Source: Verrucomicrobiota bacterium
GTDB taxonomy: Bacteria > Verrucomicrobiota > Verrucomicrobiia > Verrucomicrobiales > Akkermansiaceae
Length of the DNA: 36,780 nucleotides
Direction of reading: 5' to 3'
Assembly (NCBI GenBank): GCA_008932955.1
Contig: WBXE01000002.1
Location: 1 to 36,780, forward strand
Positions 1 to 8,635 of the stretch are shown piece by piece. Every line of letters begins with the position of its first letter. Positions within the stretch are counted from its first letter, which is position 1. Under the pieces are notes generated by a model. The model saw only the letters and a list, made by a program, of their open reading frames with translations. It was not told the DNA's origin and searched no databases. The position numbers and the translations under genes are program-made.

Positions 1-122
1 CGGTGGCTTGCCACCGCCTAGGCCAAGCCAGCTTGCTGGCGAGTGTCGCAGCCCAAGAGTGCGGTGGCTTGCCACCGCCTAGGCCAAGCCAGCTTGCTGG
101 CGAGTGTCGCAGCCCAGGAGTG
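1..122. repeat. Two tandem copies of a 61-bp unit containing small hairpins (cggtggcttgccaccg; ccagcttgctgg)
   Basis: Positions 1-61 and 62-122 read identically apart from one base (cccaagagtg vs cccaggagtg). A degenerate continuation (gccggcgagtcattgtcacag) follows. The array may extend left of the window. Confidence 0.9.
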
Positions 123-216
123 CTTCAGCCGGCGAGTCATTGTCACAGCTTACCCTTTTTTTATCTATCACCATGTACGGTGCCCCTGGTTGGGTGATTT
201 TATCAAAATTTGCACC

Positions 217-240
217 CTGACCCCATTGCTCTGACCCCAT
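217..240. repeat. Directly repeated ctgaccccat motif (reverse complement ATGGGGTCAG), 14-bp spacing
   Basis: ctgaccccat at 217-226 and 231-240. The same core word occurs in the long inverted repeat at 4979-5061. Confidence 0.7.
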
Positions 241-417
241 TTCCTCTCGTAGCAGGCGAAATTTGCTGCCGCAAAATTTGGTAAAGCAACAGTAGCCAAA
301 AGCCCGCCCGCTGGTTACAACACTTGCCGCCATTCGCACATGGTGCCGTCCGCATGCTTGCGGCCGGGGCCATACATTAGGCCCAATCCAACAACAACCC
401 ACACAACTCGTTCTTAC

Positions 418-2058
418 ATGAATCCAATTCTAGGCGTCTTCTTTCATTGGCTTGGCGGACTCGCCTCCGGCAGTTTCTATGTGCCTTACAAGGGCGTCAA
501 ACGCTGGTCCTGGGAGACCTACTGGCTCGTCGGCGGCTTCTTCTCATGGCTCATCGCACCATGGTTTTTCGCCCTTCTCAAGACCACCGATGTATTGACG
601 GTGCTGATGGAGACACCGGGCCACGTCTGGTTCTATACCTATCTGTTTGGTCTGTTATGGGGTTTTGGCGGCCTGACCTTCGGCCTGACGATGCGCTACC
701 TTGGCATGTCGTTGGGGATGGCGGTGGCGCTGGGGTATTGCACGGTGTTTGGCACGCTCATTCCGCCGCTGTTCAAGGGTGAGTTTCATGCCAAGTTGAT
801 CACACCGATCAACGGCAATTGGGTGCTGGCTGGATTGGGCGTGTGCGTGCTGGGCATCATCATCACCGCAGTGGCCGGCCACACCAAAGAGGCCGAAATG
901 TCCGAGGAAGATAAACTCGAAACCGTCAAGGAATTCAATTTTAAAAAAGGCCTTTTGGTGGCCACCTTTTCCGGCATCATGAGTGCCTGTTTCGCCTTTG
1001 GCCTCAGCTCGGGCGACTTCATCCGCGAGACCACGCTCAAGGTGGACATGGTTAATTCGGCGGCCAAGGAAGGCAAGCACGTCGAGCGCGCGTATCAACC
1101 GGTGGACGAGGATATCCAAAAGTTGTTAGCCACGATTCCGGCGGTCCTTTTCCAAGAGGGTAAAGCGGCAACTGCAGATGACAAGGCCCCAACGCTGGCC
1201 GACGTGACTGGGTTGATAGAAAAGCCGCTAATGATCCAGCGCAAGCTTGCCGAGTTGAGGACGGCCTCGGTTCCCGCGGTGAATACCAGCGAATCGTTAG
1301 CAAAGCTGGAAGCCGAGCTACCCGAGGCCCAAGCCAAGGCGGAGGCACTGGTGACCGCGATCACCCAAGGCAACACCGCGCAGGTGGCCACGCGGGTGGC
1401 CGCCTATGCCAAGCGTCTCGCCGCCATTGCCGCAGCACCAGAGGAATTCCAAATCGTTCAGGAAATGTCCACTCTGGCCGAAAAGGAAACCGCGCTGGCA
1501 GTGTCGGAGGCCGGCGCCAATCTCGTCGCCATCCATGACAAACACAGCCTGTGGACCGGACTGCCCGTGCTCATCGTGGTTTTGTTGGGTGGCTTCACCA
1601 CCAACTTTATCTGGTGCATCCTGCTTAACTGGCGCAACAAGACCGGCTATCAATACTTCACCTCCAAGCCCGGCGAACAGTCGCCGCACTATCATGCCGA
1701 GGCCGCCGGTGGTGAAGGCGCACCGGCCGGCCATGCCGCCAAGTTCGACGGCCGCCATGACACAACCCCGGTGCCGCTGTTAGGTAACTATATCTTTTCG
1801 GCTCTGGCCGGGCTCACTTGGTATTTCCAATTTTTCTTCTACTCGATGGGCGAAACCCAAATGGGCCAATACAAATTCTCAAGTTGGACGTTGCACATGG
1901 CCTCCATCATCATCTTCAGTTCCATCTGGGGCCTGGCGCTCCATGAATGGAAAGGCGCGAGCTTCAAAGCCAAAGCACTGCTGTTCCTCGGGTTGGTGGT
2001 GCTGGTGGCTTCCACCATGGTCGTCGGCTACGGCAACTACCTCGGCAGCAAAGGCTGA
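418..2058 (+). CDS. rhaT: L-rhamnose/proton symporter RhaT family, with a large internal insertion
   Basis: MNPILGVFFHWLGGLASGSFYVPYKGVKRWSWETYWLVGG and C-terminal LTWYFQFFFYSMG...LHEWKGA match RhaT landmarks. Adjacent to rhaA. Start placed at ATG 418 rather than the ORF-track start at 340. Confidence 0.9.
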   Translation: MNPILGVFFHWLGGLASGSFYVPYKGVKRWSWETYWLVGGFFSWLIAPWFFALLKTTDVLTVLMETPGHVWFYTYLFGLLWGFGGLTFGLTMRYLGMSLGMAVALGYCTVFGTLIPPLFKGEFHAKLITPINGNWVLAGLGVCVLGIIITAVAGHTKEAEMSEEDKLETVKEFNFKKGLLVATFSGIMSACFAFGLSSGDFIRETTLKVDMVNSAAKEGKHVERAYQPVDEDIQKLLATIPAVLFQEGKAATADDKAPTLADVTGLIEKPLMIQRKLAELRTASVPAVNTSESLAKLEAELPEAQAKAEALVTAITQGNTAQVATRVAAYAKRLAAIAAAPEEFQIVQEMSTLAEKETALAVSEAGANLVAIHDKHSLWTGLPVLIVVLLGGFTTNFIWCILLNWRNKTGYQYFTSKPGEQSPHYHAEAAGGEGAPAGHAAKFDGRHDTTPVPLLGNYIFSALAGLTWYFQFFFYSMGETQMGQYKFSSWTLHMASIIIFSSIWGLALHEWKGASFKAKALLFLGLVVLVASTMVVGYGNYLGSKG

Positions 2059-2110
2059 AGCACAACTTCAATAATTCAACCACAACGTTGCGATGAATCG
2101 TGACAAAGAA

Positions 2111-2200
2111 ACCACTGAAACACTGATTACCACTGATGGCACTGAGAAGAAATTCTTATCATATTTCAGTGATTTCACTGGCAATCAGTACTTCAGTGGT
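2111..2200. repeat. MITE-like imperfect inverted repeat (about 35-nt arms)
   Basis: Left arm accactgaaacactgattaccactgatggcactga (2111-2145). The reverse complement of 2166-2200 is accactgaagtactgattgccagtgaaatcactga. A partial copy lies near 29557-29610. Confidence 0.7.
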
Positions 2201-2294
2201 AAAAATCGTCACTAACCATCCCCAAAAAACTTAATTTGTCGCGCAAGCCCGAATGGGCATTCCTTGTTTCATCCTTCATCCCACAACACTCCCC

Positions 2295-3542
2295 ATGACT
2301 CCATACACCATTGCCCAAGAAACCTACGCCTCCCTCGGCGTGGATACCGAAGCCGCCCTCCAACGGCTCTCTGCCACCCCCATTTCACTGCATTGCTGGC
2401 AGGGCGATGACGTCGGCGGCTTTGAAAAAGTCGGCGGTGAGCTCGGCAGCGGCCTCGCCGTGACCGGCAACTATCCGGGCAAGGCCCGCAGCATCGATGA
2501 GTTGCGCGCCGACCTCGAGCAGGCCTACGCGCTCATTCCCGGCCGCCACCGCCTCAACCTGCACGCTTGCTACGCCGACTTCAGCGGCGGCATGGTCGAT
2601 CGCGACGCTCTAACTACCACCCAATTCCAAAGCTGGATCGACTGGGCCAAGGCGAACAGCTTGGGATTGGATTTCAATCCGACGTATTTCTCGCACCCCA
2701 AGGCCGACGACGGCCTCACCCTAAGCCATCCCGACGCCGGGATCCGCGACTTCTGGATCGAGCACGGCAAGGCATGTCGGCGCATCGGCGCCGACATGGG
2801 TCGGCAACTCGGCTCGACGACAGTGACAAACCTGTGGATTCCTGATGGCTCGAAGGATTTGCCAGCTGACCGCAAGGCACCGCGGGCGCGTTTGGAGGCG
2901 GCGCTGGATGCCGTTTTTGCCGAGAAAATCGACCCGAAACTAAATCTCGATGCGGTCGAGTCCAAGCTGTTCGGGATTGGCTCGGAAAGTTATGTGGTCG
3001 GCTCGCACGAGTTCTATCTCGGCTACGCTATCAAAAACCAAATCCTCTGCTGCCTGGATGCCGGCCATTTCCATCCGACGGAAAATCTATCCGACAAGAT
3101 ATCTTCGGTGCTGCAATATGTGCCAGAGATATTGCTGCATGTCTCACGTGGCGTGCGCTGGGATAGCGACCACGTGGTGTTGTTGGATGACCCCACCATG
3201 GCGCTGATGCAAGAACTGGTGCGCGGCGAGTTTCTCGACCGCACCCACATCGGCCTGGATTATTTCGATGCCAGCATCAACCGCGTGGCAGCCTGGGTCA
3301 TTGGCACCCGCAACTCGCTCAAGGGCTTGCTGCTCGCCTTGTTGGAACCCTCCGCGAAATTGCGCGAGTACGAGACGGCGGGAGATTTCACCGCGCGCCT
3401 GGCGCTGCTGGAGGAATGCAAATCGCTGCCGTGGGGGTTGGTGTGGGACGAGCATTGCCGGCGCCAGAATGTTCCGGTCGGCACGGGCTGGCTCGACACA
3501 GTGAAAACCTATGAAAAACTCGTCCTATCCGCCCGTGGCTGA
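2295..3542 (+). CDS. rhaA: L-rhamnose isomerase
   Basis: Near full-length resemblance to Rha[82 protein letters not shown] at 2295. Confidence 0.96.
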   Translation: MTPYTIAQETYASLGVDTEAALQRLSATPISLHCWQGDDVGGFEKVGGELGSGLAVTGNYPGKARSIDELRADLEQAYALIPGRHRLNLHACYADFSGGMVDRDALTTTQFQSWIDWAKANSLGLDFNPTYFSHPKADDGLTLSHPDAGIRDFWIEHGKACRRIGADMGRQLGSTTVTNLWIPDGSKDLPADRKAPRARLEAALDAVFAEKIDPKLNLDAVESKLFGIGSESYVVGSHEFYLGYAIKNQILCCLDAGHFHPTENLSDKISSVLQYVPEILLHVSRGVRWDSDHVVLLDDPTMALMQELVRGEFLDRTHIGLDYFDASINRVAAWVIGTRNSLKGLLLALLEPSAKLREYETAGDFTARLALLEECKSLPWGLVWDEHCRRQNVPVGTGWLDTVKTYEKLVLSARG

Positions 3543-4974
3543 GCCATTCGTCCAACCGCTGCGCGTCGGCCTCTTCGGCATCGGCCTCGATGCCTACTGG
3601 CCGCAATTTCCCGGTCTCCAGCCACGGCTCGAAGGCTATGTCGCCCGCGTCGCCGAGAAACTCGGCCGGCCGGGCGTGGAGGTCGTCAACCTCGGGTTGG
3701 TGGACAACGCCGACCGCGCGTACTCCGCCGGCCGCGAGTTCCGGCGCGCCGATGTTGATATCATTTTCCTCTACGTAACCACTTATGCGCTGTCGTCCAC
3801 AGTGCTGCCGGTGGTTAGACGCGCCAAGGTGCCGGTGGTGGTACTCAACCTGGTACCCGAACCAGCCATCGACTACGCCAAATTTAACGCGCTGGGCGAC
3901 CGCACGCAAATGACGGGCGACTGGCTGGCGTTTTGCTCAGCCTGTCCGATGCCCGAGATTGCCAATGTGTTTCAGCGCGCCGGCATCCCCTTCCATCAAG
4001 TCACCGGAGTGCTGGAAAACGACCCCGAATGTTGGCGCGAGGTGGACGCCTGGGTGGAGGCCGCGCGGGTGGCCGCCGCCATGGCGTCCAACCGACTCGG
4101 CCTGATGGGCCACTACTACGGCGGAATGTTAGATATCTATTCGGATGTGACCTTGCAATGCGCCACCTTCGGTACCCACATCGAAGTGCTGGAGGTGGAT
4201 GAACTCGCCGCGCTGCGCCGCAACGTGAGCGAAACCGAAATTTCCGCTAGAATGCTAGAATTTCGCGAGGTCTTCGCCGTGCAGGAGGATTGTCCGGATG
4301 AGGATCTGGTGGAGGCGGCACGCACCGCGGTGGCGCTCGACCGGCTAGTGGCCGACTATCGGCTCGGGTCGCTGGCATATTTTTACAAAGGCACCGGAGT
4401 TGGGGAAAACGAGGCGGCGCTGGCGTCAATCATTCTCGGCACCTCACAACTCACGGGCCGTGGGATCCCGGTCGCTGGCGAATACGAGGTGAAGAACGTG
4501 CAGGCCATGAAGATTATGGACCTGTTCGGCGCTGGCGGCTCGTTCACCGAATACTATGCCATGGATTTCACCGACGACGTGGTCCTCATGGGCCATGACG
4601 GCCCCGGCCATATCGCCATCGCCCAGGGCAAGACCAAGGTCCGCCCACTTAAGGTCTATCATGGCAAGGTCGGCCGCGGCGTCTCGGTCGAAATGGCCGT
4701 CAAACACGGCCCCGTCACCCTGCTCTCCGTCATCGAGCAACCCGGCGCCAAGCTCGCACTGCTCTGTGCCCAGGCCGAGTCGGTGCCCGGACCCATCCTC
4801 GAAATCGGCAATACCAACAGCCGCTACCGTTTCCCCTGCGGCGCACGGGCCTTTGTCCAACAATGGAATGCCGCCGGCCCCGCCCACCATTGCGCGGTCG
4901 GCATCGGTCATCTCGCCAACAAGCTGGCGAAACTCGCCTGCTTGCTAAACATCGAGCTCATCCGCGTCTGCTGA
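3511..4974 (+). CDS. L-fucose/L-arabinose isomerase family protein
   Basis: 487 aa with isomerase-family features ([64 protein letters not shown]). Overlaps the rhaA 3' end; an alternative in-frame GTG start lies at 3535. Confidence 0.8.
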   Translation: MKNSSYPPVAEPFVQPLRVGLFGIGLDAYWPQFPGLQPRLEGYVARVAEKLGRPGVEVVNLGLVDNADRAYSAGREFRRADVDIIFLYVTTYALSSTVLPVVRRAKVPVVVLNLVPEPAIDYAKFNALGDRTQMTGDWLAFCSACPMPEIANVFQRAGIPFHQVTGVLENDPECWREVDAWVEAARVAAAMASNRLGLMGHYYGGMLDIYSDVTLQCATFGTHIEVLEVDELAALRRNVSETEISARMLEFREVFAVQEDCPDEDLVEAARTAVALDRLVADYRLGSLAYFYKGTGVGENEAALASIILGTSQLTGRGIPVAGEYEVKNVQAMKIMDLFGAGGSFTEYYAMDFTDDVVLMGHDGPGHIAIAQGKTKVRPLKVYHGKVGRGVSVEMAVKHGPVTLLSVIEQPGAKLALLCAQAESVPGPILEIGNTNSRYRFPCGARAFVQQWNAAGPAHHCAVGIGHLANKLAKLACLLNIELIRVC

Positions 4975-4978
4975 GAAG

Positions 4979-5061
4979 CCGATGGGGTCAGTCCCGCTTT
5001 TCGAGCATGCGGGCCCCGCCTCCACTACACCATGCTCGAAAAGCGGGACTGACCCCATCGG
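4979..5061. repeat. Perfect 31-bp inverted repeat with 21-nt loop, TGGGGTCAG-type termini (REP/RAYT-like hairpin or non-autonomous element)
   Basis: Left arm ccgatggggtcagtcccgcttttcgagcatg (4979-5009). Right arm 5031-5061 is its exact reverse complement. Confidence 0.92.
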
Positions 5062-5156
5062 AGAGCCCATCGGATTACGAGGCTTGCAAGATTCCGTGTT
5101 CGCGCCATGGTGGGGGTGTCCAGCGCGCCCGTCGCGCCCCCAGCCAACCCCACACC

Positions 5157-6287
5157 TTGAACACCTTTAAAGCACTCGGGATACCCGCGGATTTGATCGA
5201 AGGCCTGAATGAACTCGGCATTATCACGCCCACCGAGATTCAGGCCAAAGCCATTCCATTTCTACTTCAGGACAGCGGCGACCTTGTCGCCCAAGCTCAG
5301 ACCGGCACCGGCAAGACCGCGGCGTTCGGCTTGCCGTTGCTGATGAAAATCGACCCCAAGGTCGGGGAGATCCAGGCGCTGGTCATCGCTCCCACCCGCG
5401 AGCTTGCCAAACAAATCGGCAAACAGCTTTTTCGTTACACCAAGTTCGCCAATCACAAAATCTTTGTCGAGGTGCTCAGCGGCGGCGACAACATCGACCG
5501 CCAGGTCGCCGCTCTGCAACGCCCGACCCATATCGTGGTGGCCACACCCGGGCGGGTCATCGATTTGGTTCTACGCAGGGCACTGACGCTCGTGGGGGTC
5601 CAGCATCTGGTGTTAGATGAAGCCGATGAAATGCTCAGCATGGGTTTCAAGAAAGAACTGACGCGCATTTTCGCCCTGTCGCGCGGCCGGCGCAGCACCT
5701 GGTTATTTTCGGCGACCTTTCCGGATGCCATCCAAGCGTTGATCAAGGACTGCATGCCGGGCAAAGCTCACACCCTCAAGATTGACAAAGGCCACGTGGT
5801 CAACCGCGATATTGACCATCAATTCGCCATCTGCAGCCGCGACGAGAAAACCGAATTCATCGCCGGGTTGCTCAAGCGCCAAAAGCACGAGCGGGGCTTG
5901 ATCTTCTGCCGCACCCGGGCCGGCGCCATCCTGCTGGGCAAGCAACTCACGAAACTCGGCTTTCCGGTAGATGTGTTACAGGGCGACCTCACCCAGAAGG
6001 AACGCGATACGGTGATGCGCTCCTTCAAAAAAGAGCGCATTCAGTTTCTCATCGCCACCGACGTCGCCGCCCGCGGTATCGACGTCGCCGACCTGTCGTT
6101 TGTGATCCATCATCAACTCCCCGAACAGATGGAATACTATACCCATCGCAGCGGCCGCACCGCCAGAGCCGGCAAAAAAGGCGTGTCCATTTCCCTGATT
6201 GAACCGAGGGAACGCAACAAAATCACCCGCCTCGCCAACGATCTGGGACTGGCCTTCAGCGAGGTCCGTCAGGGGGGCCCGGCCTAG
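5157..6287 (+). CDS. DEAD-box ATP-dependent RNA helicase
   Basis: AQTGTGKTAAFGLP, APTRELAKQ, VATPGRVIDLV, VLDEADEMLSMGF, FSATFP, ATDVAARGIDV, HRSGRTARAG. Start chosen at TTG 5157 (LNTFKALGI) because the upstream ORF extension reads through the inverted repeat. Confidence 0.9.
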   Translation: MNTFKALGIPADLIEGLNELGIITPTEIQAKAIPFLLQDSGDLVAQAQTGTGKTAAFGLPLLMKIDPKVGEIQALVIAPTRELAKQIGKQLFRYTKFANHKIFVEVLSGGDNIDRQVAALQRPTHIVVATPGRVIDLVLRRALTLVGVQHLVLDEADEMLSMGFKKELTRIFALSRGRRSTWLFSATFPDAIQALIKDCMPGKAHTLKIDKGHVVNRDIDHQFAICSRDEKTEFIAGLLKRQKHERGLIFCRTRAGAILLGKQLTKLGFPVDVLQGDLTQKERDTVMRSFKKERIQFLIATDVAARGIDVADLSFVIHHQLPEQMEYYTHRSGRTARAGKKGVSISLIEPRERNKITRLANDLGLAFSEVRQGGPA

Positions 6288-7588
6288 CGGATTGGTTGGT
6301 GGATGGTGGATCGATCCAGCAATAGCTCATTCCCCAAGCATACCAGATCCACGCTGCCGCGCAGGGTTTGATTGAGGAATGGGGTGTTACGGGACTTGGA
6401 TTGCATGAACTCCGCCGTGAAGGTAGTGGTAGCATCTGGATCGAACAACAGTAAGTCGGCCGCTTGACCCTCGGCAATACTGGCAACCGGCAGACCCATG
6501 AGGCGGCGGGGTTCGGCGGAGTAGCGTTTGACCAGCACATCCCACCCGAAGACGCCGGTGGCGACGAAGTGGTGATAGAGTGAAACCAAAGCGGTATCCA
6601 GGCCGGTAACGCCATTGGGGGCACTAACGAAATCCTGGGATTTTTCAAAGGGTGTGTGCGGTGCGTGATCCGTGGCGATCAGGTCGAACACACCATCGAT
6701 GAGACCTTGCAGCAGCGCCTTCCTATCGGCCTTGGTGCGCAACGGCGGGTTCATCTTGTAGTGGGTATCGAAATCGCCGATATGCTCCTCGTTAAACAAC
6801 AGGTGATGCGGACTGACCTCGGCGGTGACGCGCACATCGCCACGATTTTTCCACCAGCGGATCGTTTCCATGCCGAGCTTGCTGGAGACATGTTGGATAT
6901 GGATATGAGCGCCGGCGGCGTGGGCCAAGCGGATATCTCGATCGATGATGATTTCCTCGGCGCAGGCCGGCGAGCCCTTGATGCCGAGGCGGTAACTCAT
7001 CACTCCCTCGTTGAGCGCACGCGGCCCAGCCAACTCGTCCACCTCGCAGTGACTGGCAAAAAACATGCCAAATTCCCCCGCGTATTGCATCGCCCGCAAC
7101 AACACCGCAGGGTCGGCCGTGGTGTCGCCATCATCGGTGAGCATTTTCACGCCCAGCTCCCGCATTCCGTCGATCGCGGCGAGCTCCTTGCCCAGACGAC
7201 CCTTGGTCACGCAGCCGGAGGTGAGCACCGGAATACGGGCATGGCGGCGGGCCGATTCCAGCACGCTGGCCACCACCGTGGGGCTATCAAGGGCGGGGCT
7301 TGTGTTAGGCATCATCACCACCCCGGTGACGCCACCGTTGATGGCGGCGGCGCTGCCGCTGGCGATGGTCTCCTTAGTCTCGAAACCCGGTTCGCGGAAA
7401 TGCACATGCGCATCGAACATGCCGGGCATCAAAATGCGGCCGCGGGCATCGATGACGCGAGCGGCGGCTGGCACGGCTAGACCGATTCCAATCTGTTGGA
7501 TCTTACCGTCGGTGACCAACACATCACCATGGGTTAGAGCCGGTGAATCTTCAGAGGCGATGCGGGCGTTTTGGATGAGGAGAGACAT
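6284..7588 (-). CDS. pyrC: Dihydroorotase
   Basis: MPGMFDAHVHFREPGFETKETIASGSAAAINGGVTGVVMMPNTSPALDS; ATDHAPHT. Start ATG is the reverse complement of 7586-7588. Confidence 0.95.
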   Translation of the reverse strand: MSLLIQNARIASEDSPALTHGDVLVTDGKIQQIGIGLAVPAAARVIDARGRILMPGMFDAHVHFREPGFETKETIASGSAAAINGGVTGVVMMPNTSPALDSPTVVASVLESARRHARIPVLTSGCVTKGRLGKELAAIDGMRELGVKMLTDDGDTTADPAVLLRAMQYAGEFGMFFASHCEVDELAGPRALNEGVMSYRLGIKGSPACAEEIIIDRDIRLAHAAGAHIHIQHVSSKLGMETIRWWKNRGDVRVTAEVSPHHLLFNEEHIGDFDTHYKMNPPLRTKADRKALLQGLIDGVFDLIATDHAPHTPFEKSQDFVSAPNGVTGLDTALVSLYHHFVATGVFGWDVLVKRYSAEPRRLMGLPVASIAEGQAADLLLFDPDATTTFTAEFMQSKSRNTPFLNQTLRGSVDLVCLGNELLLDRSTIHQPIR

Positions 7589-7617
7589 AATGAAAGAGAT
7601 TGGATAGATCGAAACGC

Positions 7618-7651
7618 AGAGGCGCGGAGGTCGCAAAGAGAGGCGCGGAGG
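7618..7651. repeat. Direct repeat agaggcgcggagg (21-bp period) in the pyrB-pyrC spacer
   Basis: agaggcgcggagg at 7618-7630 and 7639-7651, within aacgcagaggcgcggaggtcgcaaagagaggcgcggaggg. Confidence 0.7.
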
Positions 7652-7708
7652 GAGAGGAATTAATATGTTAGATTGCGAGATAAACTAATAACACATAACC
7701 CATAACTG

Positions 7709-8635
7709 CTACCCCATGACAGCCCCCGGTTTGAGCCAGTAGAGCACGGCCATTCTAACGGCGATGCCGTTTTCGACCTGATCGTTGATGAGGGAGCGTT
7801 CGTAATCCATGACGGCGTCGCAGAGTTCTACGCCGCGGTTGACCGGACCGGGATGCATGAGATAGAGACCGCGCTCGCGGATCTCGGCAAGGCGCGCGTC
7901 GGTAACGCCGTAGAGCCGGTGGTATTCGCGCAGACTGGGGAAGTATTGCACGTCCTGGCGCTCCATTTGCACGCGCAGCAGATAGACGACGTCCGGTGCC
8001 CAGGCCATCGCCGCCTGATAGTCGGTGAAGCGGCGGATATTTTCCGGACCGGTGCGCGGCACCAACGAGCCGGGCCCGAGATAGGCGACCTCGACGCCGA
8101 TTTTCTTGAGGATGGTACTGGTGGAGCGGGCGACGCGCGAGTGCAGGATATCGCCTACGATAAGGACGCGCTTGCCCGTCGGATCGGGGAATTTTTCCTT
8201 GATGGTGAAGGCATCCAACAACGCCTGGGTGGGGTGAGCGTGGGCACCGTCGCCCGCATTGATCACCGAGGCGCGGGTCAGCTTGGCGATGGTGGCGGGC
8301 AGACCGGAGCGACTGTGGCGAACGATGATAAAATCCGAGCGCATCGCCTGCAAGGTCTCGATAGTTTCCCTAACCGACTCACCTTTGGTGATGGAGGAGT
8401 GAGCGACATCGAAGTTGGTGACATCGGCGGAGAGACGTTTGGCAGCGACCTCGAACGACGAGTGGGTGCGGGTGCTCGCCTCGTAAAACAGCATGAGCAC
8501 GCTCTTACCCTTGAGCGCCGGAACTTTCTTTACCGAGCGGGTGAATAAATCTTTGAATGGAATGGCTTGCTCGAGGAGATGCTCTATTTCCTCGCGCTTG
8601 AGAGACTCGATATCTAGCAAATCTTTATGTGGCAT
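7709..8635 (-). CDS. pyrB: Aspartate carbamoyltransferase catalytic subunit
   Basis: LFYEASTRTHSSFEVAAKRL, SSITKGESVRET, GDGAHAHPTQALLDAFT, MHPGPVNRGVEL. Confidence 0.96.
   Translation of the reverse strand: MPHKDLLDIESLKREEIEHLLEQAIPFKDLFTRSVKKVPALKGKSVLMLFYEASTRTHSSFEVAAKRLSADVTNFDVAHSSITKGESVRETIETLQAMRSDFIIVRHSRSGLPATIAKLTRASVINAGDGAHAHPTQALLDAFTIKEKFPDPTGKRVLIVGDILHSRVARSTSTILKKIGVEVAYLGPGSLVPRTGPENIRRFTDYQAAMAWAPDVVYLLRVQMERQDVQYFPSLREYHRLYGVTDARLAEIRERGLYLMHPGPVNRGVELCDAVMDYERSLINDQVENGIAVRMAVLYWLKPGAVMG

Noticed and set aside
3-402. Small ORFs 3-197, 43-234 and 79-402 (minus)
   Set aside because: They translate the 61-bp tandem repeat and low-information intergenic DNA, with no protein-like features.
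4863-5156. N-terminal extension of the helicase ORF from ATG 4863
   Set aside because: It overlaps the isomerase gene and reads through the perfect inverted repeat. The conserved helicase start fits TTG 5157.
6656-7480. 274-aa + strand ORF opposite pyrC (also 7853-8548 opposite pyrB and 9350-10012 opposite pyrR and its neighbour)
   Set aside because: His/Gly/Arg-rich shadow frames of confidently assigned minus-strand enzymes.
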